A stretch of DNA of 64,000 nt from VRUE01 sp963844395. Its GTDB lineage: Bacteria > Actinomycetota > Thermoleophilia > Solirubrobacterales > 70-9. Shown here in pieces: positions 8,501 to 17,315 of this stretch. Under the pieces are notes generated by a model that worked only from the letters and a program-made list of their open reading frames with translations, was not told the DNA's origin and ran no database searches. The translations under genes and the position numbers were made by a program. Position 1 is the first letter of the stretch. Every line of letters begins with the position of its first letter. Location: positions 558,001 to 622,000 of the forward strand of contig CAWJNX010000001.1 in NCBI GenBank assembly GCA_963844395.1, given 5' to 3'.

Positions 8501-9435
8501 ATCCCGCGTCCTCCCATGCTCGGTAGAGGAGGATTCGCGCCAGCGTCAGCTGTGCCACCCGGAGCGAATATTGGCGCCAGATCCGTTGCTCGAAGTCCGA
8601 GCCCGAGCGATATCCCCCCACCGACGTTGGCAGTGATTTCTCGTCCGTGCGAGGTGCGATGTCCTGTGCGATCGCAGCAAGCTCTGCGAGGAGACGCTCC
8701 TCGAATCCAGGGTTGAGCTTGAGATGAGCATCCAAAGCCTCCGGCTGGCTGTTCGCGTCCTCGGCCAAGAGCCGGGATAGTGCCACGCAGTTGCTCGACG
8801 AGCAAGTCGATGTCAACGCGCAACAGATCGCCTTCGCGGCGCTCCTCCCAAGGACGCGCCTCGCGGATCGCGTCGATCTTCTGCGGCAAACCGATGGCGC
8901 GATAGGAGAACTGTGCAATGAAACGATCGAAGGCCTCCAGGTCCGGCCCCGGCTGGGCTTCGTCACGTGAGAGGCGCCAGAGCGCCTCGACCGAGAAAGA
9001 GAGAGAGGGGTCGTGCCCCCGGGTGCCACGGCGGTAGACCCGAACTTCGCGCAGATTGAACAGGACGCCGAAGTTGAGGCGGCGCTGGCCGATATAGGAA
9101 CGAATCTGCTCCTCGTGATCGCCGAGCTTCTGCCTCGAGCTCTTCGCGTCGAGCACATAAGGATGCGCGATCAGGTCCATCGGGGTGAAGTCCGGCTTCA
9201 GACCGCTCTTGCTGAGCTGGGGAAAGTAGGCATCCGGCGGAAAGCCGAGCACCCGCTCAATGATCTCAGCGAGTATTTGCTCGGTGAGAAGCTCCTCGTC
9301 GTCTTGGCGCGCTCCATTTGCGAGGTACGCGCCGAAGTCAGGCGCATCTGCCAGCTCCCTATAGATCCGCGGCCGCCGGTCGAGAACCTCGCAGAGAGCT
9401 TCGAGCGCCACCGCCTGTGCCGCCTCGGTCTTCAT
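5586..9435 (-). pseudogene. Type IIG-like restriction-modification enzyme (nuclease + N6-adenine methylase), +1 frameshift near 8784
   Basis: With one base removed from the CC pair at 8783-8784 the gene encodes about 1282 residues. The N-terminal part has a PD-(D/E)xK-like nuclease pattern: P81-D82 in 'LKPDFTP' and 'VLDAKSS' with D96-x-K98, followed by 'EEQIRSYIG'. The middle is an Eco57I-type N6-adenine methyltransferase: 'YTPREVVRFMLD', SAM-binding 'FDFASGSGGFD' (about residue 443) and catalytic 'VVGNPPYVAE' (about residue 590). The C-terminal third contains the target-recognition region, with 'YRTNRGRFAIDE' and 'EIPYRHVNF', and a long helical tail. Fusion of all functions in one chain predicts a self-contained type IIG system; no separate R or S gene is adjacent. 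The first ~217 residues are in another frame from the rest, so as read the enzyme would be broken. The insertion may be a sequence error. Confidence 0.8.
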
Positions 9436-9503
9436 CGGAAATTGCAGCTAACGATCGTGGTCGGGGAGGGGAAGTGTCTGGCTCCATCGCTAGATTCGTT
9501 GGC

Positions 9504-9785
9504 ATGGAGATGCGGGAACGGATCGCGAAACTTTCCGACGAGGAGATGTCGGAGATTTGCAGTGCTGCGACCTGGTACGCGAAATTCCATGCCCGGATCA
9601 TCGCTGAGCGCGCGGATGATCCATCTGCGATGGCGGTTGCCCAGCGCGACCACTATCTGAGCTTGATCGCCGGCCTGCGCAAACTCGGTGTTCGGGTGGT
9701 TGATCCAACCGCCGCCGTGACCTCGCTGATCCCAGTGCGGACGGCAGAGACCGGCACGGACGCGGACGCCCAGCAAGCGGCGTAG
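9504..9785 (+). CDS. Hypothetical protein, 93 residues
   Basis: MEMRERIAKLSDEEM... is an acidic, helical N-terminal two-thirds ending in 'HYLSLIAGLRKLGVRVVDP', followed by a Thr/Ala-rich tail. No signal peptide, membrane segment or recognised domain. It is divergent from the restriction-modification gene (68 bp between starts) and convergent with the isomerase gene. The open frame extends upstream, but the ATG at 9504 is the first start after the divergent promoter region. It could be a small regulator or a partner of the neighbouring system; I do not recognise it. Confidence 0.5.
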   Translation: MEMRERIAKLSDEEMSEICSAATWYAKFHARIIAERADDPSAMAVAQRDHYLSLIAGLRKLGVRVVDPTAAVTSLIPVRTAETGTDADAQQAA

Positions 9786-9792
9786 CGATCGG

Positions 9793-10776
9793 CTAGGGAC
9801 GACCGAGAGCTGCCTTCAGGCTCTCGATCGCATCGACAGGCGTCGGATCGACGCCCCTTGCCTCGGCCAGCGCCAGCGAGACGAGGTCGCCGAGCATCAC
9901 CGCCCAGAGCAGGCGCTCGGTGCGACTCTCGCCCGCCGTCTCCAGCCTGATCACCTCCGCCCCCTCGGCTTCGATCGCCTTTGCGGTCAGGTCGAAGCGC
10001 AGTCGCTCTCGGGGATGCTGATCGGTGTCTTCCAGCAGCACGGTGGAGAGCTTGACGCCCGCGGGGGCGCCGGCCCAGCCGCAGAGCTCGTTGTGGTCAG
10101 CCTCCGGCAGCTCCGAGAAGAAGGCCGGCAGCTTCGCGTTCTCGTTGACCTGCGTCTTCCAGCGCCGCGCCGCCGGCGTGGTCAGATCGGCTCCCGTGAA
10201 GAGAGGCAGCGTGCCGTCGAGGCGGGCGGCGATCTCCTCGGCGCGGGCTCGAAGATCGTCGAGGCGTTCCTCCAGGCATGCCGCGGCGGCCTCGATCTCG
10301 TCGTGGATGCGTGGGGCGGCGCCGGACAGTGCCGCCACCTCGGCGGTGGCGACGAACATGTAGGCGACCGCGGTGCGCGGCGCCTGCAGGATTCCCGGCA
10401 GGCCGATCACCGGAACCCGCGCCGTGCGCGCCGCCTCGACCAGGGCGCCGCCGGTGGTGACGGCGATCCGCTTGGCGCCCAGCGCCTCGGCGGCGGCGAA
10501 GCAGGAGAGGGTCTCCTCGGTATCGCCCGAGTAGCTGACGCACAGCGCCATCCACTCCGCCGTCGCCCAGCTCGGCGGTTCGTAGCCGCGTACGGTTAGC
10601 AGCGGTCGCTCCAGGCGCCCGCCGAGCGCCGCGGCGGCGAGGCCCCCGCCGATCGCCGAGCCGCCCACGGCGCAGACCAGGACTCCGGCCAAGTCGGTCG
10701 GCTCAAGTCGCGCCGCCTCGACCCGCCAGAGCGCGTCGCGCAGGTGATCCGGAATGGCCAGCACATCGTCGAGCAT
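9793..10776 (-). CDS. SIS-domain sugar-phosphate isomerase (PGI/PMI-like)
   Basis: About 327 residues. The N-terminal SIS domain shows 'VCAVGGSAIGGGLAAAAL' and 'CVSYSGDTEETLSCFAAAEALGAKRIAVTTGG'. The C-terminal SIS half contains the 'NENAKLPAFFSELPEADHNELCGW' block typical of bifunctional phosphoglucose/phosphomannose isomerases and of the actinobacterial TobH group. Expected role: interconversion of fructose-6-phosphate with glucose-6-P or mannose-6-P, supplying sugar phosphates for the nucleotidyltransferases. It starts 2 nt after the stop of the next upstream gene (TGACCATG), so it is the last gene of a coupled glycan operon. Some TobH members may lack isomerase activity, so the exact reaction is uncertain. 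Confidence 0.85.
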   Translation of the reverse strand: MLDDVLAIPDHLRDALWRVEAARLEPTDLAGVLVCAVGGSAIGGGLAAAALGGRLERPLLTVRGYEPPSWATAEWMALCVSYSGDTEETLSCFAAAEALGAKRIAVTTGGALVEAARTARVPVIGLPGILQAPRTAVAYMFVATAEVAALSGAAPRIHDEIEAAAACLEERLDDLRARAEEIAARLDGTLPLFTGADLTTPAARRWKTQVNENAKLPAFFSELPEADHNELCGWAGAPAGVKLSTVLLEDTDQHPRERLRFDLTAKAIEAEGAEVIRLETAGESRTERLLWAVMLGDLVSLALAEARGVDPTPVDAIESLKAALGRP

Positions 10777-10778
10777 GG

Positions 10779-11762
10779 TCAAGCAGGGACTCTTTCATCC
10801 GCGGCGGCCACCGCGCCGGCCAACTCGGCGCCGGGTGCGACTTCGACTCCGGGTGAGAGAATCGATCCGACGATCCTTGCCCCCTCGCCGACCGCGCAGC
10901 GATCGAGGAGGACCGATTCGCGGATCTCGGCCCCGGCCCCCACTCGGCAGCCCCGGCCGATCACGGCCCGGGGCCCGACAGCGGCGTCCGCCGCCACGTC
11001 GGCGTCCGCCGCGACGAGCACACCCGGCCCGCTGGGCTCGACCCGCGTCTTCACCCGTCCTTCGAGGATGTCCCAGCTCGCCTGCAGGTAGCGGTCCGGC
11101 GTGCCGATGTCCATCCAGTAACCATCCAGCCGCAGCCCGTGCAGACCGCTGCCGGCGAGGCGCGGAAAGACGTCGCGCTCGATCGAGACGCTCTTTTCAG
11201 GGGGGATCTCTTCCAGAACCGATCGCTCCAGCACGTACATCCCGGCGTTGACCTCGCCCGGAACCGCGTCGCCAGTCTTCTCGACGAACTCGAGGACCTC
11301 GCCTCGCTCGCCGCTGCGGACGAGGCCGTAGACGGAGGAGTCCTCGACCGGATGCAGCCCGATCGTGGCGCTGGCGCCCCGCTCCCGATGGGCGGCGAGC
11401 AGCGCAGTCAGGTCGAGGTCGGTGAGGACGTCGCCGTTCAGGGCAAGGAAGGTGTCGTCAAGTGCGTGCCCCATCTGGTCGGCGGCGAAGCGGATCGCCC
11501 CCGCGGTCCCGAGCGGCTCGGGCTCGGCCACGTAGCGGATGCCGACCCCCGCCCGCTCCTCCTCGCCCGCAAGTGCCTCCCGCAATACGTCCGGGAGGAA
11601 GCCGCAGGCCAGCACGACCTCGCCGACGCCATGCCCGGCCAGCCACTCGATCATGTAGGCGAGGAAGGGACGATCGACCAGAGTCAGCGCCGGCTTGGGC
11701 ACCGTCTCGGTCAGCGGCCGCAGCCGCGTCCCTTGCCCACCGACTAAGACGATCGCCTGCAT
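10779..11762 (-). CDS. Sugar-1-phosphate nucleotidyltransferase
   Basis: 327 residues. N-terminus 'MQAIVLVGGQGTRLRPLT' is the nucleotide-binding loop; 'KPALTLVDRPFLAYMIEWL', 'LALNGDVLTDLD' (metal-binding Asp) and 'EFVEKTG' follow. The last ~75 residues are hexapeptide repeats of a left-handed beta helix. It is a second enzyme of the same family as 1545-2573; one may act on mannose-1-P and the other on glucose-1-P, but sequence does not settle this. The ATG has GAGG 3-4 nt upstream and lies 5 nt after the UDP-glucose dehydrogenase stop, so it is in that operon. Confidence 0.88.
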   Translation of the reverse strand: MQAIVLVGGQGTRLRPLTETVPKPALTLVDRPFLAYMIEWLAGHGVGEVVLACGFLPDVLREALAGEEERAGVGIRYVAEPEPLGTAGAIRFAADQMGHALDDTFLALNGDVLTDLDLTALLAAHRERGASATIGLHPVEDSSVYGLVRSGERGEVLEFVEKTGDAVPGEVNAGMYVLERSVLEEIPPEKSVSIERDVFPRLAGSGLHGLRLDGYWMDIGTPDRYLQASWDILEGRVKTRVEPSGPGVLVAADADVAADAAVGPRAVIGRGCRVGAGAEIRESVLLDRCAVGEGARIVGSILSPGVEVAPGAELAGAVAAADERVPA

Positions 11763-11767
11763 CGACC

Positions 11768-14524
11768 TCAGTCGGCCGCGGCGGGCGAAGGCGAGCCCGC
11801 TGCCGCCCTGCCGATGCCCTCGTACTCGAAGCCTGCGGCGCGCAGGACATCAGGGTCGAGGAAGTTCCGTCCGTCGACGAGCAGCGGTCGTGCCATCCGC
11901 CCGGCCGCCGCCGTCCAGTCGAGCTCGGCGAACTCCGGCCACTCGGTGACGAGCACCGCGGCGTCGACCCCGTCGAGCGCCTCGAGTGCCGAGTCGCGCA
12001 GCGCGACGCCCTCGAGCAGGTCCCGTGCAGCAGCCGCCGCGACCGGATCGTAGGCAACCACCTCGGCGCCCTCGCCCTGCAACCGCGCCGCCAGCACCAG
12101 GCTCGAGGCCTCGCGCATGTCGTCGGTATCCGGCTTGAAGGCGAGACCGAGCAGCGCCACCCGTCGTCCGACCAGCGTCCCCAGATGGTTGAGCAGCTTC
12201 TGAACCACCCGCCGCTTCTGCAGCTCGTTCACCTCGATGACCGCGTTGAGCAGTTGGAAGTGGTAGCCCGTGTTCCCGGCGAGCATCTTCAACGCCGAAA
12301 CGTCCTTCGGAAAACAGTTATGCAAGACGATTGACCCACTCGTCACGACAGTGTTGGAACCGGGTACCTCGAGCGAGTAGACCGCCCCCCGGAAGGGCGC
12401 CTTCGAGATCGCTGTTACGCGCGCCCAGGCCATCGAGGAATCGCCGAAATGACGATGCCCAGTGGGCGCTATTCGCTTCGTCTGCTGCTCGATAGCGTCT
12501 AGCACCTCAAATCGCTGCGACTCGGGGACCAGTTCCAACGAGCGTTCCACCTGGTCCGCACCGCTGATCGCCAACCAGTGCGTCTCCTTCGTCAACTTCG
12601 CGGTACGGCCGCGCCGCCACGAGCAGACGATTCCGAGATCGCCAAGCAGTCGGGCCACGCCGTCGGCCAACTCGTCACTGATCGTGCCGAAGTCAAGCGT
12701 GACACTCGGGCCGCCGTTGACCAGCGACCACGACCCGTCCCCTTCCCAAAGCCCGGAGAGAAATGCCCACTTATGAGCTGCCGTCTGCTCCCAGATCATT
12801 TTGGGGAGACGCTGCTCGTAGCTGTTCCTGCCGAGCCCGAGGATCTCAGTCCACCAGGCGGCCAGAATCCGAGACGAGACATGGACCCGGCGCGACGTCG
12901 GCGCCGTGAACACTGTCGCCTTGACGCCTTGGGATTCCCAGTAGGTGGCGACCTCGCGAACGAGATGCTCCTCCTTGGAGGGATGAAAGGACCAGGTGAT
13001 GCGTTCGCGCAAGCTGTCGCCCCGACCGCTGTCTCTGGCGACGTGGCCCTCAGCGACGTATAGGCCGACGACACGCCAGAACTCCTCATCGAGCCGCAGC
13101 GTCTCCGGTACGTAGGTCCCGTTGCGACTCGTGCCAAGAGTCGCCCCGTGCAGGTCCATCTCAGCCTCACATGCCTCATGCAATCGCAGCGCACCGCTGC
13201 GATTGATGTCCCCCATGCGCTGAGCCTGGCCGCGAGGATGATCGAGAATCGCAACTCGCTCGGCAACGGGCCGAACGCGCAACGCCTCGATCTCTCGACG
13301 CTCCGGGCGAACGATGACCTGCTCGACGGGGATCGAATCTTCGATTGCCCCGAGGGTCGAATACGCGAGCGGCGCGAATCCAGCGGCCGCACCACCCGCA
13401 AGAGGCAGCCAGTCCGCATCGGTGACGTCTCGTGCGTGGACGGTGGTGACGACCTCGTCGTCACGGCCATCTCCGACGACGACCGGATGATCGGCCGTGA
13501 CACGGACCTGGCGTCCCATCTTGGTCCGGATCTCCACCATCTCACCGTCGTAGTCGCGCTTGGTCAGAAGCGAGACCGGCATCCACTCAGGCCTCTCCTC
13601 GCCGGGCACCCAGGACCACGTCCACAGGTCCTTGGGCTCAATCGCTTGTCCATCGATCACTTCGCCGTCCCCGCCGGTCAGCTTCCATAATTCCTCAAAC
13701 GAAACCAGTCTCGCCGTGCCGTAATGCCTTACGAGCAGCGTCTCACGACCGTCGAAACAGGAGCCCCCGTAGCCGATGCCGGCCCTGAGGAATGAGGAGC
13801 CGATGCGCTGGTCCAGGCCCATGCCGCGTGCGACCTCGGCGACGTCGGCGCCGACCTCCTCGCAGACGTTGGCGATCTCGTTGACGAAGGAGATCTTGGT
13901 CGCCAGGAAGGCGTTGGAGGCGAGCTTGATCATCTCGGCGCTGGCGACGTCGGTGCGGACGATCTCGCCGCCGAGCGGCTCGTAGATCGCGGCCACGGCA
14001 TCCCCCGCCGCCTCGTCGCCGGGGTCGGCGCCGATCACGACGCGATCGGGGTGCATGAAGTCGGCAACCGCCGAGCCCTCCTTGAGGAACTCGGGGCAGG
14101 AGACGTAGGCGACGTCGCTGAGATCGCGCCGGATCGCCTCCCCGGTACCGGCCGGCACGGTGCTCTTCATCACCAGCACGTGCCTGCCGTCAGAGCGCAG
14201 CTCCTCGACCACCGAGCGCACCCGCGAGAGGTCAGCGTCGCCGGAGCGGGTCGGCGGCGTGTCGACGCAGACGAAGAGGATGCGGGCCGCGCCGAGCAGC
14301 TCCCCCATGTCGGTCGTGAAGGTGAGGCGCTCGGCGTTGCGGGCCAGCAGCTCGCCGAGCCCCGGCTCGTGGATCGTCGTCTCGCCGCGCGAGAGCGCCT
14401 CCACCTTCTCGGGCACGATGTCGCGGGCGACGACCCGGTGGCCAAGGTCGGCGAAGCAGGCGGCGGTGACCAGCCCGACCCATCCGACCCCGATCACGCC
14501 GATTGGCTCTTTGTCTGCGCTCAA
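11768..14524 (-). CDS. ugd: UDP-glucose 6-dehydrogenase containing an intein
   Basis: 918 residues, of which 437 are the enzyme (the usual family length) and 481 are an intein. The enzyme oxidises UDP-glucose to UDP-glucuronate (or GDP-mannose to the mannuronate) with 2 NAD+. Seen: Rossmann 'IGVIGVGWVGLVTAA' (residues 8-22), 'KSTVPAGTGE' (120-129), the conserved lysine in 'AEMIKLASNAF' (K200), and the active-site motif GYGGSCFPKD, which is interrupted after GGS at residue 255. The C-terminal UDP-binding half resumes with CFPKDVSAL and contains 'LGLAFKPDTDDMREASS'. The start is TTG with AGGAGG 8 nt upstream; it overlaps the LCP gene stop (TTGA). Only after splicing would the catalytic Cys be joined to GYGGS, so enzyme activity should depend on the intein. 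Confidence 0.93.
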   Translation of the reverse strand: MSADKEPIGVIGVGWVGLVTAACFADLGHRVVARDIVPEKVEALSRGETTIHEPGLGELLARNAERLTFTTDMGELLGAARILFVCVDTPPTRSGDADLSRVRSVVEELRSDGRHVLVMKSTVPAGTGEAIRRDLSDVAYVSCPEFLKEGSAVADFMHPDRVVIGADPGDEAAGDAVAAIYEPLGGEIVRTDVASAEMIKLASNAFLATKISFVNEIANVCEEVGADVAEVARGMGLDQRIGSSFLRAGIGYGGSCFDGRETLLVRHYGTARLVSFEELWKLTGGDGEVIDGQAIEPKDLWTWSWVPGEERPEWMPVSLLTKRDYDGEMVEIRTKMGRQVRVTADHPVVVGDGRDDEVVTTVHARDVTDADWLPLAGGAAAGFAPLAYSTLGAIEDSIPVEQVIVRPERREIEALRVRPVAERVAILDHPRGQAQRMGDINRSGALRLHEACEAEMDLHGATLGTSRNGTYVPETLRLDEEFWRVVGLYVAEGHVARDSGRGDSLRERITWSFHPSKEEHLVREVATYWESQGVKATVFTAPTSRRVHVSSRILAAWWTEILGLGRNSYEQRLPKMIWEQTAAHKWAFLSGLWEGDGSWSLVNGGPSVTLDFGTISDELADGVARLLGDLGIVCSWRRGRTAKLTKETHWLAISGADQVERSLELVPESQRFEVLDAIEQQTKRIAPTGHRHFGDSSMAWARVTAISKAPFRGAVYSLEVPGSNTVVTSGSIVLHNCFPKDVSALKMLAGNTGYHFQLLNAVIEVNELQKRRVVQKLLNHLGTLVGRRVALLGLAFKPDTDDMREASSLVLAARLQGEGAEVVAYDPVAAAAARDLLEGVALRDSALEALDGVDAAVLVTEWPEFAELDWTAAAGRMARPLLVDGRNFLDPDVLRAAGFEYEGIGRAAAGSPSPAAAD
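12317..13759 (-). mobile_element. LAGLIDADG-type intein at the UGDH catalytic cysteine
   Basis: 481 residues (256-736 of the precursor). Block A: begins with Cys (CFDGRETLLVRH). Block B: 'VRVTADHPVVVGDG' with the TxxH pattern. Two LAGLIDADG/DOD endonuclease helices: 'VVGLYVAEGHV' and 'LSGLWEGDGSW', about 110 residues apart. Blocks F/G: 'GAVYSLEVPGSNTVVTSGSIVLHN', ending His-Asn, followed by Cys as the +1 extein residue. All splicing residues (Cys1, block B His, penultimate His, Asn, +1 Cys) are present, so standard class 1 splicing is expected. The endonuclease acidic residues in 'AEG' and 'EGDG' look intact, so homing may still be possible. Inteins are known in UDP-glucose dehydrogenase (e.g. 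Methanocaldococcus jannaschii). Confidence 0.93.
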
Positions 14525-16131
14525 GGCCGGTTCCTCCTATTCGCTTTCTTCTGATTGGGAATCTTTACCCTCGCGGAGCGTGCCATCCCGACCATCTGGT
14601 CATTGGTCAGCACCCGCAGCAGGCTGTTAGAGACCCAGTAGGTGTTGTCGCCCCGGTGCCAGGCGATCAGCCTGATTCGGTCGCCGTCGAGGAAGATCTC
14701 GTACTCGCGGTCGCGGATCGTCTGGGTGATGCTGGGCCCGCTGAGGATAGGCGGGTCGCTCCATCCCTGGATTCCCTGCACCCCGAAGTAGTGGACGCCG
14801 TCGGGCAGTTCCAGGGTGAGGACCATGCGGTAGGCGCCATGGCGGTTCCCATCGGTGTCCTTGAAGTGGTAGACGCGCGGGTCCTGGATGTGCAGTTCCG
14901 GGTTGCTTTCCTCGTACGCCGCCCCCGGTGGCAGTCGGCTCGGGTAGAAGACCGGGAAACCGTGGCTGACCTTGCGGGCGACGATCTTCGCCTCCTCCTT
15001 GCCGGCTTCGATGGCCTGCGTCAAACCGTCGTCCCCCGGTGGCTTCGCCCTGACCCGGGGTTTGGGCTTCCCCTTGCGCCGCTTCTTGCCCTTTTTCTTT
15101 TTCGCCTTTCCGTCCGCCTCTTCCAGCGAACCGCGTGGCCCGCCGCTCGCTTCGATCCCGAGGAACTGGTCAACCGCCCCCTGGATCGCCGCCGGCGTCG
15201 AGTAGACGTAGCTCGGACCGAGTTCGGCCGGGAAGTCGACCTCGTTGATCGTCGCGTTGCGCGAGGCGATAAACAGCTTCATCACGTCCAGCATCGTCTC
15301 TTTGTCGCTGATGTCGGAGGTGGTGTATTCGGTGAAGATCTCGATCAGGTCGTTCCTGCCGAGCACCAGGTCCCCGATCGGGACGCGCTGGCGAGCGGAG
15401 CTGAGGAAGTCCTGCTGGCGTGCCGCCCGCACCAGGTCGGTGTCGGTGTGGCGGAAGCGCACGTACTCCAGGGCTCGTTTGCCGCACATCAGCTGGTAGC
15501 CGGGCTGAACGTTGATCTCCGAATACTGTTCGGACGGCGGCACGCCGACGTTCGAGTGGTAGTAGCGGCGATCGACGTCAACGTAGACGCAGCCGATCGC
15601 GTAGACGGCGCGGACGAAGCCGAGGTAGTCGACGTTGACGACGTGGTTGATCGGCAGGTCGGTCAGCTGCTTGACCACCTGCAGGGTCAGCTTGGGGCCG
15701 CCGTAGGCGAACGCGGAGGAGAACTTGTCGGTGCCGACGCCGGGGATCTCGACCTTGAGGTCGCGCGGGATTGACATCAGCGCGATCGCGTCGTTGTCGG
15801 GATCGAGGCGGAGCAGCATCGTCGTGTCGGAGCGGCCCGGGTCTTCCGGTTCGCTGGCCCGCTTGTCGGAGCCGAGGATGAGGATGTTCTGTGGTTCGCC
15901 GCCCTTCGTGTTGGCGAGGACGCGATCGACTTTGTTCTTCAGCACGTCGTTGTGGGAGAGCGCATTGGCGATGCTTTCGATGTAGAGGAGACCGCTGGTC
16001 GCGGTCGCCCCTGCCATCGCCGCGACGATCAGAAACGAGGCGAGCAGGAAGCGCCACCAGTAGCGCTTCGGCTTCGGGGCCGGCGAGCCATCCCCCTCGG
16101 GGGGCGGCTTCTTGAAGGGTTCCTCAATCAT
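14521..16131 (-). CDS. LytR-CpsA-Psr (LCP) family glycopolymer transferase
   Basis: About 536 residues. A Pro/Lys-rich cytoplasmic lead (MIEEPFKKPPPEG...) is followed by one membrane segment (WWRFLLASFLIVAAMAGATA) and the extracellular LCP domain: 'NILILGSDKR', 'GRSDTTMLLRLDPDN', 'LMSIPRDLKVEIPG' with the conserved Arg-Asp, 'YVRFRHTDTDLVRAARQQDFL'. A Lys-rich linker (KKKKGKKRRKGK) precedes a C-terminal ~170-residue domain. LCP enzymes move undecaprenyl-linked polymers onto peptidoglycan. Its place beside UGDH and sugar transferases fits attachment of a uronic-acid-containing polymer. The ATG at 16131 overlaps the preceding stop by 8 bp, which suggests coupling. Confidence 0.9.
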   Translation of the reverse strand: MIEEPFKKPPPEGDGSPAPKPKRYWWRFLLASFLIVAAMAGATATSGLLYIESIANALSHNDVLKNKVDRVLANTKGGEPQNILILGSDKRASEPEDPGRSDTTMLLRLDPDNDAIALMSIPRDLKVEIPGVGTDKFSSAFAYGGPKLTLQVVKQLTDLPINHVVNVDYLGFVRAVYAIGCVYVDVDRRYYHSNVGVPPSEQYSEINVQPGYQLMCGKRALEYVRFRHTDTDLVRAARQQDFLSSARQRVPIGDLVLGRNDLIEIFTEYTTSDISDKETMLDVMKLFIASRNATINEVDFPAELGPSYVYSTPAAIQGAVDQFLGIEASGGPRGSLEEADGKAKKKKGKKRRKGKPKPRVRAKPPGDDGLTQAIEAGKEEAKIVARKVSHGFPVFYPSRLPPGAAYEESNPELHIQDPRVYHFKDTDGNRHGAYRMVLTLELPDGVHYFGVQGIQGWSDPPILSGPSITQTIRDREYEIFLDGDRIRLIAWHRGDNTYWVSNSLLRVLTNDQMVGMARSARVKIPNQKKANRRNRP

Positions 16132-17212
16132 CGAGGCGCCCGGGGATTGCGCGCAAGAAGGAGTCGAGCGTCTGCCCATAGGCCTCTAGCGAAGAAACCG
16201 AGACCCACTCGGCGGGCCCGTGGTGCCCTTCCCCGATCGGGCCGAACTCGACCGCCGGCACCCCCACCCGCAGGAAGGAGACGGCGTCGGAGGCACCGTC
16301 GCGCCCGACGCTCATCGGCTCGCCGCCGTGGTAGGCGGACGCCGCCTCGCGCAGTGCCCGCACGAAGGGCGAGTCGCGGTCAACAACCGCCGGCGGCCGC
16401 GTGAAGAGCGCCGTCGCCTCGGCGTCGGCGAGCCCGCGTATCTGGGCGAGCACGTCGGCAGGGTCCTGGTCGGGCAGGTAGCGGATGTCAACGTCGATCG
16501 CGCATCGGTCGGGCACCTTGTTGAGCGCGTCGCCACCCAGGATCCGACCGAGGTTGATCGAGGGGCGGTCGAACAGCTCCGAGCTGTGCCGCGCAAACGG
16601 TAGCGACTCGATACTGCGGAAAACGTCGTGTGCCTTCAGCACGGCGTTATCGCCCAACCAGGGCGTGGCGCCGTGGGCGGCGACCCCGCTGACCTCCAGC
16701 CGCACCGCGAGCACGCCCTTGGCCTCGATGCCGATGTGCAGGTCGGTCGGCTCGCCGGTGATCGCAAAGTCGCCGACGAAGCCGCTGTTGACCAAGTGGT
16801 CACTGCCCCGCTCAACCGCCTCCTCGGACTCCTCGTCGCCGACAATGCCAAGGCGCACCCGCACCCCATCCTGGTCGCGCATAGCCGCCGTAGTCAGCAG
16901 CATCGCCGCCAGCGCACCCTTCATGTCATAGGCACCGCGCCCGTAGAGCCGGTCGCCGTCGAGCCTGGGGTCGAACTGCCCCGGTCGGCCCGGCACGACG
17001 TCGAGGTGGCCGTGCAGGACCACGGTCGGCGCGTCGTCCGGCCCCACCTCGGCCCGCAGCACCGGCAGGCCGCGCACCTCGTCGGTGCTCGCCTCGATCC
17101 CGCGCGCCTCCAGCCACCCCTCGACGAAGCCGGCGGCTTCGAGCACGCCATCCGGGCCGGACGTGTCATAGCCGATCAGCCGCGTCGCAAGAGCAACGAG
17201 CTCATCGCTCAT
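16124..17212 (-). CDS. M20-family metallopeptidase (DapE/ArgE-like deacylase)
   Basis: 362 residues. M20 metal-site motifs: 'TVVLHGHLDVVPG' (first metal His and Asp), 'LYGRGAYDMKGALAAML' (bridging Asp), 'GIVGDEESEEAVERG' (catalytic Glu-Glu) and a C-terminal 'EFGPIGEGHHGPAEWVS' (metal His). The middle lid domain has 'GVLAVRLEVSGVAAHGATPWLG'. Likely substrates are N-acylated amino acids such as N-succinyl-diaminopimelate or N-acetylornithine; sequence alone does not say which. The ATG at 17212 is supported by GGAG 7 nt upstream and by where homology starts; upstream in-frame sequence runs into palindromic intergenic DNA. It heads the glycan operon. Confidence 0.85.
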   Translation of the reverse strand: MSDELVALATRLIGYDTSGPDGVLEAAGFVEGWLEARGIEASTDEVRGLPVLRAEVGPDDAPTVVLHGHLDVVPGRPGQFDPRLDGDRLYGRGAYDMKGALAAMLLTTAAMRDQDGVRVRLGIVGDEESEEAVERGSDHLVNSGFVGDFAITGEPTDLHIGIEAKGVLAVRLEVSGVAAHGATPWLGDNAVLKAHDVFRSIESLPFARHSSELFDRPSINLGRILGGDALNKVPDRCAIDVDIRYLPDQDPADVLAQIRGLADAEATALFTRPPAVVDRDSPFVRALREAASAYHGGEPMSVGRDGASDAVSFLRVGVPAVEFGPIGEGHHGPAEWVSVSSLEAYGQTLDSFLRAIPGRLDD

Positions 17213-17243
17213 ACACAGCTCCGCCCCCTGGCTGCGCTCGCGC

Positions 17244-17283
17244 TTGCTGTATTGACCCCATTCCAGTGTGGTCAATACAGCAA
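17244..17283. repeat. 14-bp perfect hairpin
   Basis: TTGCTGTATTGACC / GGTCAATACAGCAA with a 12-nt spacer, 32 bp upstream of the M20 gene. It could act as a terminator for the ATP synthase operon or as an operator; no T-run follows on either strand. Confidence 0.6.
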
Positions 17284-17315
17284 CCGGCGTCGGGCTGCGC
17301 GCGAGATTGGAGCAA

